From Pelecanus crispus (Eukaryota > Chordata > Aves > Pelecaniformes > Pelecanidae): DNA of 64,000 nt. Position 1 is the first letter of the stretch, and every line of letters begins with the position of its first letter. The stretch lies in the NCBI RefSeq assembly GCF_030463565.1, contig NC_134644.1:126295388-126359387 (forward strand). The letters run 5' to 3'. A program made the position numbers and the translations under genes. Positions 42,130 through 53,917 of this stretch are shown here, one piece after another. The notes under the pieces are model-generated. The model saw nothing but the letters and a program-made list of their open reading frames with translations. It did no database searches and was not told the origin of the DNA.

Positions 42130-42850
42130 ATCCCTCCTTTTAAGAATGTCATGGAAGACACCGCCAAAAACTCTACTAAGTCAAGTCAGAGTCCCTCAGT
42201 CACATTTTTCTAATTTGCCAGGCCAGACACCTTGTCAGGAAATTAGACTGTTTTATTATGTTCTGTTCTCAATAAACCCATTTTATCATCTTGCAAATCA
42301 AGCTTAATAACTTGAGCAGAATCTTTCCAGTGATCAAAGTTCAGCTGCCTAAAAAACCAGAAAGCTAAGGACCTTCTGCCTTTTAAAAATGCAGAATGTT
42401 GATCTTTTTCCAGTCTTCCAAGACCCTCCCTGTCCTTTATGAATTCTCCAGATAAATGCTAGCAGTGTACAAAATATATTGGCTGCTTCTTTTAGTTCCC
42501 TTATAAGATGCTTTTTAATATTGCTTTGCCAATAATCTGTAACACATCTACATTAGCTAAATGTGTTTGATTCTGCTCTTCAGCCTCTTGTGACCATATC
42601 TCCTTTCTATAACCGTTTAGTTAAAAGTATCTGATTGCGTTAAATTTTTGCGAAGACTGAAGCAAAGAAATAACTGAGTTGTTCAATATTCTTTGCTTCC
42701 CCTCTTATCTGTTCTTTTCTTTTTGCTAAGGACCACCACTTCCTTTGTTTCTCTTTGAATTCTGACAGAATCTTTTCTATTTGTTTAGCTCTTACTATCT
42801 GAGGTCTACTGTGCACCTCCACTTTCTTTACATTCTTGAATTACTGCTTC
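42130..42850 (-). mobile_element. Ancient CR1-like LINE remnant (reverse transcriptase)
   Basis: On the minus strand, several reverse-transcriptase landmarks of the CR1 type occur in the right order but in different frames. A run ending YFFASVFAKI (42640-42822) matches the AFFASVF segment seen at about 59110 in the well-preserved copy. Further along are EDWKKINI (compare DDWRLANVTPIYKK), a segment like KDSAQVIKLDLQ, and finally VFHDILK near 42150, which corresponds to the FDTVSHNIL block. Stops and frameshifts are many. The order and spacing over about 700 bases make chance unlikely, but single-motif similarity is weak, so the family (old CR1, L3 or L2-like) is uncertain. Confidence 0.55.
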
Positions 42851-43949
42851 ATAAACACAGCTCATTTTCACTTCTGAAATAATATCTTTTTGATTTTCAG
42901 GTCTGCCAGGTTCAGATTTATCCCCAAAATTCCCTCCTTTCTGGCTTCAGGGATGTGTTGCTCTTTTGAAATCCATTCTTGTTCTATTACCATTCCTGTG
43001 TCAAATTTTGTTAAAAAAAAAAAATCCGTTATCTTTAACTTACACTTCCTTCCACTCTGGTATTTTAATCAATTCCTGCTTATTAGTTGAGGCCACATAG
43101 AAAATAGCTCAACCTCATACAATATCCTCCATAATTTGAACAGGACTTTATGTCCAGTTTGTTCTGAAAACTGTGTTCTATTACATTTTTTTAATAAGTC
43201 TGCCTGTCTCTTCTTATCTCCCAGTAGTTATTCAACTAGTCCAAGTCTTTAATTCACTTAGTGCTGTGAGTTTGTGAGTTCAAACCAAATCAAACATCAT
43301 CCATTTCTTCCCAAATAAGTGATTTGTAGCCACAAGTCTCATACATGTTCTTATTACCACAGTCTCATACATGTTCATTTTCCATTTACCTTCATTCAAT
43401 GCCTTTCAACAAGTCTTTTCTTTCTGAGATACAAAGCAGGTATTTTCCACCTTGACACAGAGCAAGCACAACTTTCCTCCCCTATTTTTCTGACATTCCT
43501 TGCCCAAAGAGCATCACCTTTTTATGCCAATAATCTAGTCCTGCAGATTGATTGTACCACCCCTCTGTGATCCAGTTGTACCATGCCTTTAATTCCAGTT
43601 TCTTCTCATTTCCGGTGTGTGTGTAGAGGCATCTCAAAGGCTAGCACACTGCCCCATTATTTTCCTCCTGACCCTCTTACAGGAATGAGGGATTTATCCT
43701 GTGAGAGAACTAGGGGAGCTGCATGCAATTGTCCTCTCCAACCTTCACCCAGTGTTCTAGCCTAGATTCATATTTAGCTCACGGTGAAAAACCAGTGTCT
43801 GAAGAGGTTCTTTTTCACTACACGAGAACATCCAGTGTTCAATATCTTAAACATACAAAGCAGTTTGGACATCTGTTAGCTTCTAACTTCCACATTTAAC
43901 AGGGTATTGAGAAAAGTCTGCTTTGTAAAGAGCTTAGTGCCCCGGCAAT
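42851..43949. other. Non-coding stretch, possibly more of the old LINE
   Basis: No defended gene. The first few hundred bases may continue the ancient LINE towards its 5' end, but I could not identify motifs. An A-run of 12 lies near 43013-43024. Confidence 0.4.
43335..43376. repeat. Short direct repeat, 16 bp x 2
   Basis: AGTCTCATACATGTTC occurs at 43335-43350 and again exactly at 43361-43376, with ten bases between. It probably comes from replication slippage. Confidence 0.85.
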
Positions 43950-44245
43950 AGAGTCATAGAATGGTTTGGGTTGGAAGACACCTTAAAGACCATCTAGTTC
44001 CAACTCCCCTGCCATGGGCAGGGACACCTTCCACTAGACTAGGTTGCTCAAAGCCACATCCAACCTGGCCTTGAACACTTCCAGGGATGGGGCATCAACA
44101 GCTTCTCTAGGTAACCTGTTCCAGTGCCTCACCAGCCTCATAATGAAGAATTTCTTCCTTATAGCTAATCTAAATCTACCCTCTTTCAGTTTAAAGACAT
44201 TACCCTTTGTCCTGTCACTACATGCCCTTGTAAAAATGCCCATAT
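43950..44245 (-). mobile_element. CR1 3' fragment
   Basis: A minus-strand CR1 tail. The plus strand opens with GAGTCATAGAATGGTTTGGG, the reverse of a CR1 3' end with its octamer, followed by the 3' UTR. It then runs into the last ~70 codons of ORF2, with landmarks [39 protein letters not shown] and FKARLDVALSNLV in one open frame (stop at about 44034). Homology ends near 44245. The protein text is closer to the copy at 26451-27597 than to the plus-strand copies at 55-61 kb, so this is probably the same subfamily. Confidence 0.92.
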
Positions 44246-47200
44246 TGCTTTTTGAGCAAGGCATAGGGGAAACCTGGATGCATGTTGTCTCACAGAGCAT
44301 GCAAAATGCTGCACATTGGAGAATTTGCTCTTATATTAGGATGCAGCAGTAGTGGGGTACTAGACAGCCTGGATGCTCCCAGAACTGCTCAGCCTGGCTG
44401 CCTGCAAGCTCTGCAAGGGTGTTTCTGTAACCATCAAAGAAATATGGACAGTTGTCAGGTGGATCTGAGAGCATATTGTGATCCTTTGCACTCCCAAGGC
44501 TGCCACTGAATAGTAGCAGAGCTGTACTCACTGGACCTCAAGCCAGAGGCTGTATCTGTGCTAAGGGCAATTTCCTTCTAGAGTGGTATCAGTACACAAA
44601 GTGTTGCTGAGGCAGACATTTTTATACCAGCAAAGCTGAATTTTGTATTAATAAAACCACCCCATGACTTGCAAGTGATAATCTTCAGTGCAGGGCTTAA
44701 GAGAGATCAAAGTCACCTAGCACAAATGGTTTCCAAATTAAGGTTACAAAGAAGTAAGAGTGGAGTTACACATTGTCCATGCCACAGAAGTGGTTCAACA
44801 GCTGCAGTTTCAGCAAACTTAGGTACTCCACCTTTTGCAGTGTATGCAGCATCCTACTACGTCACCTCAGGTTGTGTATGTTTCTATTCCATCTCCCTCT
44901 GTTAAGTTTTCCCAGAAGATGCAGATATGTATGTTCTGTGAACAATTTCACACAGACAGTGAATTCTTCAGTAAGAACTTTAAACTGTATTTTTATTATT
45001 ATACTAATTTAGTATCTGGTAGTAAAATTCAGCATAATTACAAAGCATTTTGTGAATGATGTTTGTTGTAGATAATTGTCATTGGTTTTATTTGCTCCAA
45101 AGACAATTAAAACCTATTACTTCAGGGCACACTGCAGTGGCAGAAGGCGAACACCAGCTTTCCTAAGGAGAGACTTATGTAAACGGGTTTTTTTAGAATA
45201 GCTGGGCTTCAGCTATCCTACCTAGAGTAATAGCCCACCTGGTGTAAATCCACTTCCATGCTGCAGAAATTACTGGAGAATTTTTTTGTCCTGCATCATG
45301 CATTCCTGTATATGGAATTACTGCAGTTCCTCTCTGGCATCAGGCTCTTGGGAACCTGCTGTCACAGAAGAGAAAGTCTCCAGAGTCCATTTATGCAATT
45401 TCCTCTGTAAAGCTGCTTAAAATGTCAAAGGAAAAATTTCCTAACTTCTAAAAACCTTAAAATTTTGTAAATTATGTTTTCTTCTGTTGGCAATCGTATG
45501 TACAAAGTTTTTTGTTAAAATGTCTGTGTTAGAAAATACTTAGAGTTTTATTACAGGCAACTAGAAACTGAAAACTTCCAGTTTTTTAATTTTCATATTT
45601 CAATAAAAAGCATGACTGAAGATATTAAATTTTTGACATAATGTTTTCAAAATAATTTTGTTGCTTTAAATGTTGGCCAAGTCAAGTCTATCTTCAAGTG
45701 GCCAGGAGTCCTGCAAGGGGCAGAGCCAGCCAACATAATTCAGACAAGCTGCCAAGATGCTCCAGGCTCTGTCCAAACTAAGGAGGATCAGCACAGTCAG
45801 AGGGACAAAAAGGCAGCCCTCCCTTCCTGCGCTAAGCAGATCCTGATGCTGGAGCCTTGCACCATTCCTGTGTACTGGACTAAAGGATCGTGATGGATGG
45901 GTGAAAATGCACACCTCTGAGCCCTCTCTTCCACCCTGCTTTACTGCCAGGGGAATTACAATGGCCTAAAGACAGTACAGCAGAATGGAGGAAAGTGTCC
46001 CTTCTCTTTCTTTGCTTCTAAAACATCAGCATATCCTTTGCAGTCTAGTGGAAACAAAAATAATTAACATTGCTAATGACTTACAATTCAGCCTCTTTGG
46101 ATTCCCTGCAGTATAACCCTCAATTAGAATTTGTGATAGGCAGAATGATGTGGAAAATACGGTCCTGCAGAGGTTTGAACTATGTGGGTGATTTAATCTC
46201 CAATGGGCCTATAATAACCTTCAAAATCTCCAGAGTAAATTAAGTCACCCCATACAAAACATTAATTCACATACCTCAGAACTGCACATCAAATCCATGC
46301 TTATTTAACATAGCAGCCTGAAATAGTCACTCCACACAGAGGTAACCAGTTCAGGAACGTGTCTCAGCCTGCAGTCCTTGCCAAGACAAAATTTCTGTTG
46401 ATCTCCTTGCAGATCTCAATATTCCTTCTTTATACATGAGAGCCCACCTAACAGGATGGAGGTTTTAAATCCTCCATGCATGCCAGAAGAAAAGACATTG
46501 TCTTCACCTCTCTCGCAAACACTGAATAGTCAGTCATATTTCCAGAGGAATTCCCTGGGGAAAAACATGTTCTTCCACCTTTTGTTTTTTAAGACTAGCT
46601 AAATAGTGAATACATAACTAAACTGTTTTTGCTATTATTTTCAGTCTTGTTGTGGCTTTTAATATATTACATAGATCACTCAGCAGCTCTACATTTTGCG
46701 TCATCTTTCTAACCAGTTATCACTGCTCTCATATGTCATAGTCTATACAGCTTTTTAAAATTAGGTGACAAGCAAGACCACACATGTAGGTAGGGAGCTC
46801 ATAATTGAAAGAAGCAGAACAAAACCAGTTCCCATTCAGCTGGGCTGGGCAGGGACCAGACTGAAAAGAAAATAGGAGCTAATGGTGTGTCTTCTGCGAA
46901 ATCACTCTGCCCTATGGTTTGGTTAACACCTTGGTTTCATTGGCCTGGTCAAATTGGGTTTACCTGGGAGTGCTGTTTATTTTGATCTGCTGAGCAGGCA
47001 GCGCTCTGGTGTGGGCACTGTGGGAGCATAAAGCTGCTGCAGGATTCCCTCTGCCTCGCAAAGTGGCCAGCTGGCAAGGCGTGTGAAATTCACCCAAAAA
47101 ATCCACATCCAGAGCAGATGTTGCAATGTCACTGCTTTAAGAAAACTGAAAAAAACTGCATGACAAAACTGTTGTTGAATTTCACTACCACAGATATCCT

Positions 47201-48429
47201 GACTCAGGACTATGGATTTTGTAGGAAAAAAATGAAGGGTGAAAATCCACTTGCAATCAGGAGTGGAACTTAATCCAACACAGGTAAAAACTGGAAAGAA
47301 TAAAGTATTTTGGGAGGAGAAATCAGCTGAGATATGTCACCTACATCAAGCTGTGCAGAATGCTTCCCAATACCTTGGGCCTGGACCAAACTTTCCCTGC
47401 AACAATATTTAAATGTTTTTTTTAGTCTTCCAGCCTTCTGGCTCTGCCTCTCTACTGGAGATGCAGCCAGGGCATATTGAAGGAACCCCCTCCCCAGGTT
47501 TGGGGCCATTTGGAGTTGACCTGGCATAAAAAGCTGTTTAAAACCCAACTGTGGTGAACTGCAGTGAGGGAACCATGGACTGGACAGTGAATGAAAAGCA
47601 AAGCATTTTTAAGCTGCTGACGTAGCTAGTATTTTAAAACAGCACAGTAATTTCTGTTGTACACTTCTGTACATCAGAGAGTACACAGACTGTGACCACA
47701 GTCCATAGAGAAGCTGTCTGTGTTCATGCATGTAGAATTAGAAAAATTGCCTGTAGAGAAAGCATCATTTTCTCTGAACAGCAGGTAATCAGCATTCAGC
47801 AACAGCCTTGTCTCGGCATGAAGGCTGATAGGAAGCAGAGTGTCATAGCAGAGAAATAAGATAATTGAAAAGGAAAATGTTTCAGCACTCAGGACGACTT
47901 CTGCCAGTCTCTCTGAACTAAATCTCAACAACTGACTGGCAGACAGTGTCTGCCAGTGTCTCTCTGTCAATGGAATAGGTTGGCCCTGACCCTCTTCAGA
48001 AAGTGAGACACATCAAACAAAAGACAACAAGACTCATCATCGTTTCAGCTCACAGCTATTAATTTTACGGTGTGACTCCTCCAAATAACAGATGCGTAGC
48101 CAGAGCTGTTCCCAGATTCCAAGTGATGGGAGACCAATTTCCAGCACCTTGACTCCTCTAATTACACTGACAAGTCTCCTGAAATCTCTGCTGTGGTCCT
48201 TCATCTGAAACAAAAATGCAGACGATTCTCAATAGTGTCTGTTGAACTGAGAGGAATGAGAGGATTAATTAGTTGCAGTTCATAAACAATAAGATTAAAA
48301 TCCATGAGTAATTGCAAAGTGTAATTGGCAGTAACGATGCAATCACCACAGTGTAAGAAGGACAGGATTGGTCCCAGGTATTTTATATCTGGAACAAAAT
48401 ATATTGATTGCACTAAGACCATGGACCAG
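44246..48429. other. Non-coding stretch without recognised genes
   Basis: Open frames up to about 100 codons, none with recognisable domains. The segment 48210-48340 is AT-rich with GATTAATTAG and GTAATTGGC sites of homeodomain type, which may be a regulatory element but is not demonstrable from sequence alone. Confidence 0.45.
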
Positions 48430-48850
48430 GGAGAAGCCCAGATCACCAGCTGGCTCTTCAGGTCTGCTGGTTTGGGTAGCTGCCTGCTTCTCCTTGAGGC
48501 TGGCGTGCTGGCAGAAGAGCAGTACTCCAGCAGAGGAGCATCGCCTCTAAATCTCCAGGAGCCCAATGGTCTCTGTGGGCCTTACTGAAGGGCTGACCCA
48601 GGGCATCCTTCAGCTCGCTGGGGAGGGTTATGGGTAGCTGTGGTCTCTGGGCCTGTGAGCCATCCTGTGGAGGAGGGTGTGTGCAGCAGATAGTGCAGTT
48701 TTAAGCCTTCCCCTGCCAGCCGCCCCAGGTGCGGTGTGGCTGCAGGCCGCGGGCTGCTGGATGGCAGGGCCACCGTGCAGCTGCCACCACCACCCTCCCA
48801 GGTGCCCTTGGTGGCTGGGCATCACCCAAGGACAAAGGGTTGGTCTGGTC
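48430..48850. other. GC-rich patch
   Basis: About 420 bases clearly richer in G and C than the ~38% GC surroundings, with a few CpGs clustered around 48719-48775 (GCCGCCCC, GTGCGGTG, GCCGCGGG, CACCGTG). CpG density is too low for a firm CpG island. Both strands have open frames of 60-87 codons, as GC-rich DNA allows, but none is recognisable. It could be a diverged GC-rich repeat or a small unmethylated regulatory patch. Confidence 0.4.
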
Positions 48851-49799
48851 TGACACCTTCTGAATGGTACCAAAACACCTTTATGATTCCAGACTGAGAA
48901 AAATCAAAATTTTTTACTTCAAAATTGCTGTATTGAACAGTTTTGACATTTCCAGCAGTGTTTCCCCCCCGCCACCCAAAACTATCCAATGTTCTCACCT
49001 ATCTCACAGCTGTATTTTGCAATTCACTGAAAAACATCCCACAAATTATGGTCTTTTGTTTTGGTGGGTGAAGTGCCATTCTGCAGTCCCCTTCAGGGAT
49101 GTGACGCTTTGATTTCGTGTCTCATTGGTGCAACTGCTTGCACTGCCTGAGCATGCAGCACTAGTCCAAAATACAGATCCTGCTTGCTTATGTCGTTGAT
49201 TGTATCCAAAGAGTCTATTTCTAGCCTTCCTAGGGGCACTAAACCTGTAGCATACCAATCATAGCTTTCCTATCCAAAAAGCCTCTCTTCTTGGCTTTTC
49301 TTTCCCAATGTCCTTTACCTATGATGTGAGAAGAGGAACATTAAGTTCTTTGTTACAAGTCTGTCTCTAGGAAAAGGCATATTTCTCTTACGGAGGGACC
49401 ACAGCATGAGAAGCATGTACTGCAGTAATGCCTTTACTGCTTCTCTCTACAGACAGTATTTTTGTCTAAAGGGTAAAAAATAATGGGGATATCCCAGTCT
49501 CCCTTCCAAACCCATTGCAAGAATGTGTCATCTTGGCAGGTGTGCTAGAGAAAAGCTGTCTTGGTACCTTGCTAAAATAAAGCCAGAAAGTCAACAAGAA
49601 AAAAAAAATGAAACATGCAGCATGTGCTTCTGGCCTCCACAGACCAGCTCAATTCTGATAGTGATTGGAAAAGCAAAAGCCATCAGTCACAAAGATTTGA
49701 CATTGCAAACAGAAACTGGGCAGTTCACAGCTTTTTACCACTCTGTTGGATGTAATGAGAATGCCAGGTGCTGCAGAGCTCCCCAGGGATGCTCTGAGT

Positions 49800-49945
49800 G
49801 CCAGGGAGTGGGGAGGAAAGAAAGATCAGGAAAAGAAATAAAAAGCTGAGGAAAGGCAGAGAGTACAGTAGAGAGGAATGAGAGAGCACAGCAGGAAAGG
49901 ACACAGTGTAAGGGAGGAAAAGTGCCACAGGAAGAGCAAGAAGGT
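49800..49945. repeat. Purine-rich tract
   Basis: About 145 bases dominated by GGAAAG, GAGAG and AGGAAAAG motifs on the plus strand. It has low complexity and no coding signal. Confidence 0.55.
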
Positions 49946-51945
49946 GGCAGAAAAGTTATGAAGACCTATTTCCAGCTCTTCTGGCTGAGATGGGATGTAA
50001 CCAGCTAGTTCACTTACTTTCTACAACCTCTGACAGACTCTCCTTCCACTGCAAGGACACCACTGCCCAGCACATGAAATGGCTTGAACAGCAAGCATAA
50101 TGCTCCCAAACTATATCAACTGCCTACAGCACACATTGCCTGTCCACAGTGGACACAGAGCAAAGCCAAGAACAGCAAGAGCCTCTCCACACTGCCTCCA
50201 GGCAAGCTCCTCAGCCCTCCTGTGGCAGTGAGGAAAGACTTGGTGTCTCCCACCTGGTTTGAAATCCTTTGCATGCACAGGAGAAAGCATTTCCCACCCC
50301 AAAACTTACCATCATCTGTAAGACAAAGCCATAAATGAATGCAAGATGTAAATACAGAAAGGGAGCGAGGGTGTTGTGATCATGGAGTGCAGGTGCACAC
50401 ACTTCCAGTTCCTGCTCTTCTGGCCCAAGGATGAACTGTCCCCAGACCAGAGCCACCAGCTCTGCCCTGCTCTCCTCAACTCAGCCAGGTGAGCCCCTTC
50501 ATCCCTTCAGTGCAAGCAAAGAGGGAGCTTTTTGCACACTTTCAGTGTTAGGTCTTTGCTAAGCTATGCGTGTGCAATGAAGTCAAGTTATCTGTTGGCA
50601 CGTGAGCTGTGGCTATCTGCACCACAGCTCCCACCAGGTAGGAATGACTTTCGGTCCCTTCTGGTCAGGAGCAGGCTTAGGTCAGTGACCTTTCTGAGCA
50701 ACTGAGTTTTAGAAAAACACTGTTTCCCCTTCAAAAAGCACAGCAGGCAGGCAGGGCCCACTACATCTTCCATGCCATGCTACGCTAGCAACCTCACTGG
50801 TTTGCCGTACCATTTCTGCCACTGACACCATAAAGCCTGTATTCAGTGTACTTAAATACATTGTCAGCAACAAGAATGATAAGTGTATTTCTCAGATGAG
50901 AATAACTTTTATTATCTTTAAAAACAAACATTTTGTTTAAATATTTTTTTAAAATTCCAGTAATCCTTTGACTCTTTCATCAGACCTTAATGCATAATAA
51001 TAGAGCCCCTGCAATCAATGGCATTTGATTTACACATACCCTTACTAGCAAGAACTTATGACTAACCCTGATGAACAACAGATGGGAAAACCCAAAAACT
51101 GGCAGGTTTGAAAAGTTTTTTGGAGATTGTGCTTACTATAGAAAAAGCTACCCGCACAAGAGGGAAAACTTTCCCCACTGCATAGTGGGAACATCGTCTG
51201 AGTGCACTGTCAATCTTAATGTCTAATATATGGGGAATTCTCTGCAAAGGCACAATGTTCCTCCCATTAACTTATAAAAGGAGCTGGCATGGATTCTACA
51301 GTCATTTTTAAAACATTACATTTTCTACTCAAAGTTGAATGTCACTTTCTACGTAAATGTTTTACTCTATACTCAGAGCTGACAGCCAGGTTCAGACAGT
51401 CCAATGCCAATGTGAAGGAACCTGAAAAGATACAGTGGGTTTTTATTTCACATTAACAAAAGGACATTATGTAAATATATATACACATATTTTCCACTAA
51501 AAGACCCATAGCCTTGGCTTCCACTACAAAGAATGCTAAATTGAAAGTGACTATAAATCTAGGCATGGAGACTCCGAACTTTCTTACTTTCCTGACATCC
51601 CTATGTAGATGTCTTAGAAAAATGATTTTTGTGGTTTAGACTCATAGCTCATAATATTATCTCACCATGTAGCTAACAAGCAGCACAGTTCAAAGAGCAG
51701 CCATGGCACAAAAATTCCCAACAGTTTTTCTGATCATTTTAAAGAGCTGCATGTTATGGCTGGGATTTCAAATATCTGCATGGTAGCTTGGCATGCAGCC
51801 CCTCCGCACAATGCAGATTATAATCTTTTGTCTTTTAATAGTGTGACGTTTTTAGGCTTTGCAATGATATGCCAGTTAAAACCCCCAAATACACGCCTTT
51901 GTCAGTGAGTCCGCCAGAGATTTATTCACATACTCAACTTTGTGT

Positions 51946-51957
51946 ATTGACGTCAAT
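51946..51957. promoter_or_regulatory. Perfect cAMP-response-element palindrome
   Basis: ATTGACGTCAAT is a 12-base perfect palindrome containing the full CRE consensus TGACGTCA at 51948-51955, the site bound by CREB/ATF dimers. It lies about 2 kb beyond the opsin stop codon. Occupancy is unknown, and one such 8-mer could occur by chance in 64 kb, although CpG depletion makes that less likely. Confidence 0.3.
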
Positions 51958-53917
51958 GGGACTTTGAGCGGGAAGGACCAGATGACCTCTGAACATAGCT
52001 TCCACTCCTGTTTTTCACTGATTCACCATCTGAAAAGGTCAGCATTGCCTAAAGGTCCTCAAAGCCTGATCCCACCTCATCTGAAGTCAGAGACAGTAAC
52101 TGCAGCCCCACAGAACTAGGTTCCTGTTTATGCTGTGCTGCTGACCCATGTGTCTTGGGAAGTCTTGGAGAAAACATACACTGAAAGGACTTTATGAGCA
52201 CTCACAGTCCAGCTGCTGTCTTTTCTGGTTGCTTTTTTGGAATTCCTGAAGAGACACAATATTTTTTACCTTGGGTAGGGTTTCTTTTCTGCAATGCCCT
52301 GTAAATGTTTTGTACTCTTCATTAGGTCATGTATTTTAAACACATATGCATCATGGAAATCCAATAAAAAGTATCTTAATGACTGTCTATGTATAAAAAC
52401 ATTGAGGATAAAAGGAGGCTTGGGGGTGGTGAGGGCAGTTCAAAAACAGGGCAGAAACTTCGATGTCCCAAGTAAATATGCCAAATGCACTCTATAGCAA
52501 CCCAAAATCCCTTAAAGTGGTTAATTGGAGACTTTCACAGAGTTTAACATGGCTGTCCCTTTTGCAATCAGGTACATTTTCTTCAAGTCACCACAGAAAC
52601 AGCAGCAAAATATGTTGCTGATGAATCATTATCGTTATAAAGGTACAGGTATTCCCCTGAGGCTTTGGTAGTGTCTCCTGGGGAGCAGAGGATGAACTGG
52701 CTCTGCAGACGGCAAAGTCCTTGGGGGGAGGACTGCCTTATCACCCAAAGTAACCTCAGCTGGAAAACAAAGCTATAATCACTTTTAATAACAAAGCTAT
52801 GATAATTTTGGCTGTAGCCTGGCCAAAATGGGAGCCTGGCACTACCAGTGTGCCCTTGCTTTCACAGCAGTAGCAGAGAATATGGTGCTTCTTGCTGGCA
52901 AGCTGTGAAACAGAGCAGCAGTTCAACCAAATCCTCCCTAACCAGCAGAAGCAACCATTTCAAAAGCCCTTTCTCCAACACCCCTTCATTTTCTTTTCCT
53001 TCCGCTTCCAAGGGAGAAAAAAGGAGCCCAAGAACAAGGGAAAGAAGAGCTGTGCCTATTCTTACTCTGCATCATTTTCCTTGTAAGTCAAATTCAAGAA
53101 TTCCTGGAGGATTGGGATCTTCACGTGGGGTAGTTTTCACAGGTTTCAGTGGTTTGCACCAGCAGAGATTCTTACCCCTTATGGTATTTCTGGGCCAGGT
53201 CTTGACCCTCCTCATTCCAAGGTCCTATACAGGAAACCAGGAATAATAAATAATGTCCTAGGCCAAGTTCTAAAATGACACCAAAAGGTAAACAAAAGTT
53301 ACAGATTATCTTGAATTACCAGAACTATTTTGATCTGATTCATGTGGAACGAGATCAGAATCTGCCTGTTCACCTCAAAGCAAGGTACAAAGTCACCTAT
53401 ACCTCCCAACAAATGCAGCATATGTGGTCATTCAGTATTACTTCTTGGAAAACAGGCATTTCATTTAGCATTTACTTTTTCAGTTGTTATGACAATTAAA
53501 GCAGCATGGGCTTGTCCTTTTAAAACTCCACGTTGAGCTATTTCTTTTGAACAGATAGAATATAAAATGTACATAGTCTAAAAAGGGCAATAATGCTTTA
53601 TGGAAAACCTCTCAATGGTTAGTATAGTCTCTTGAAAATGGAGTAAAAGGATGTTACAAAATCCAGAAAGGATTTGTCTGACATAGTTCATGATGTGAAC
53701 ACAGCACAACATACTTAAGTTGGCATGGCAAGAGTCATAGAGCAACTATAGCATGTCCATGCTGTAGCATGTGTCCCATCAAAGAGTATGAGAAAACAGG
53801 GTAATAACACAGGAAAATAGTCTAGAAAATGGGGTAGTAGAAGGACTCTTTAGAAAAAGTTACATTCATAAATCCAGTATAACAACAGTACTGTCAGAGG
53901 GCTTCATGCAAGCAGCT

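Larger units (their letters stand above)
48851..53917. other. Non-coding stretch, 3' flank of the opsin exon
   Basis: No recognised gene. The part nearest 53917 is presumably the 3' UTR of the opsin transcript (minus strand). No convincing AATAAA on the minus strand was found within the first several hundred bases, so the UTR end is not placed. Plus-strand open frames of up to 132 codons (52848-53246) lack domains. Confidence 0.5.
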
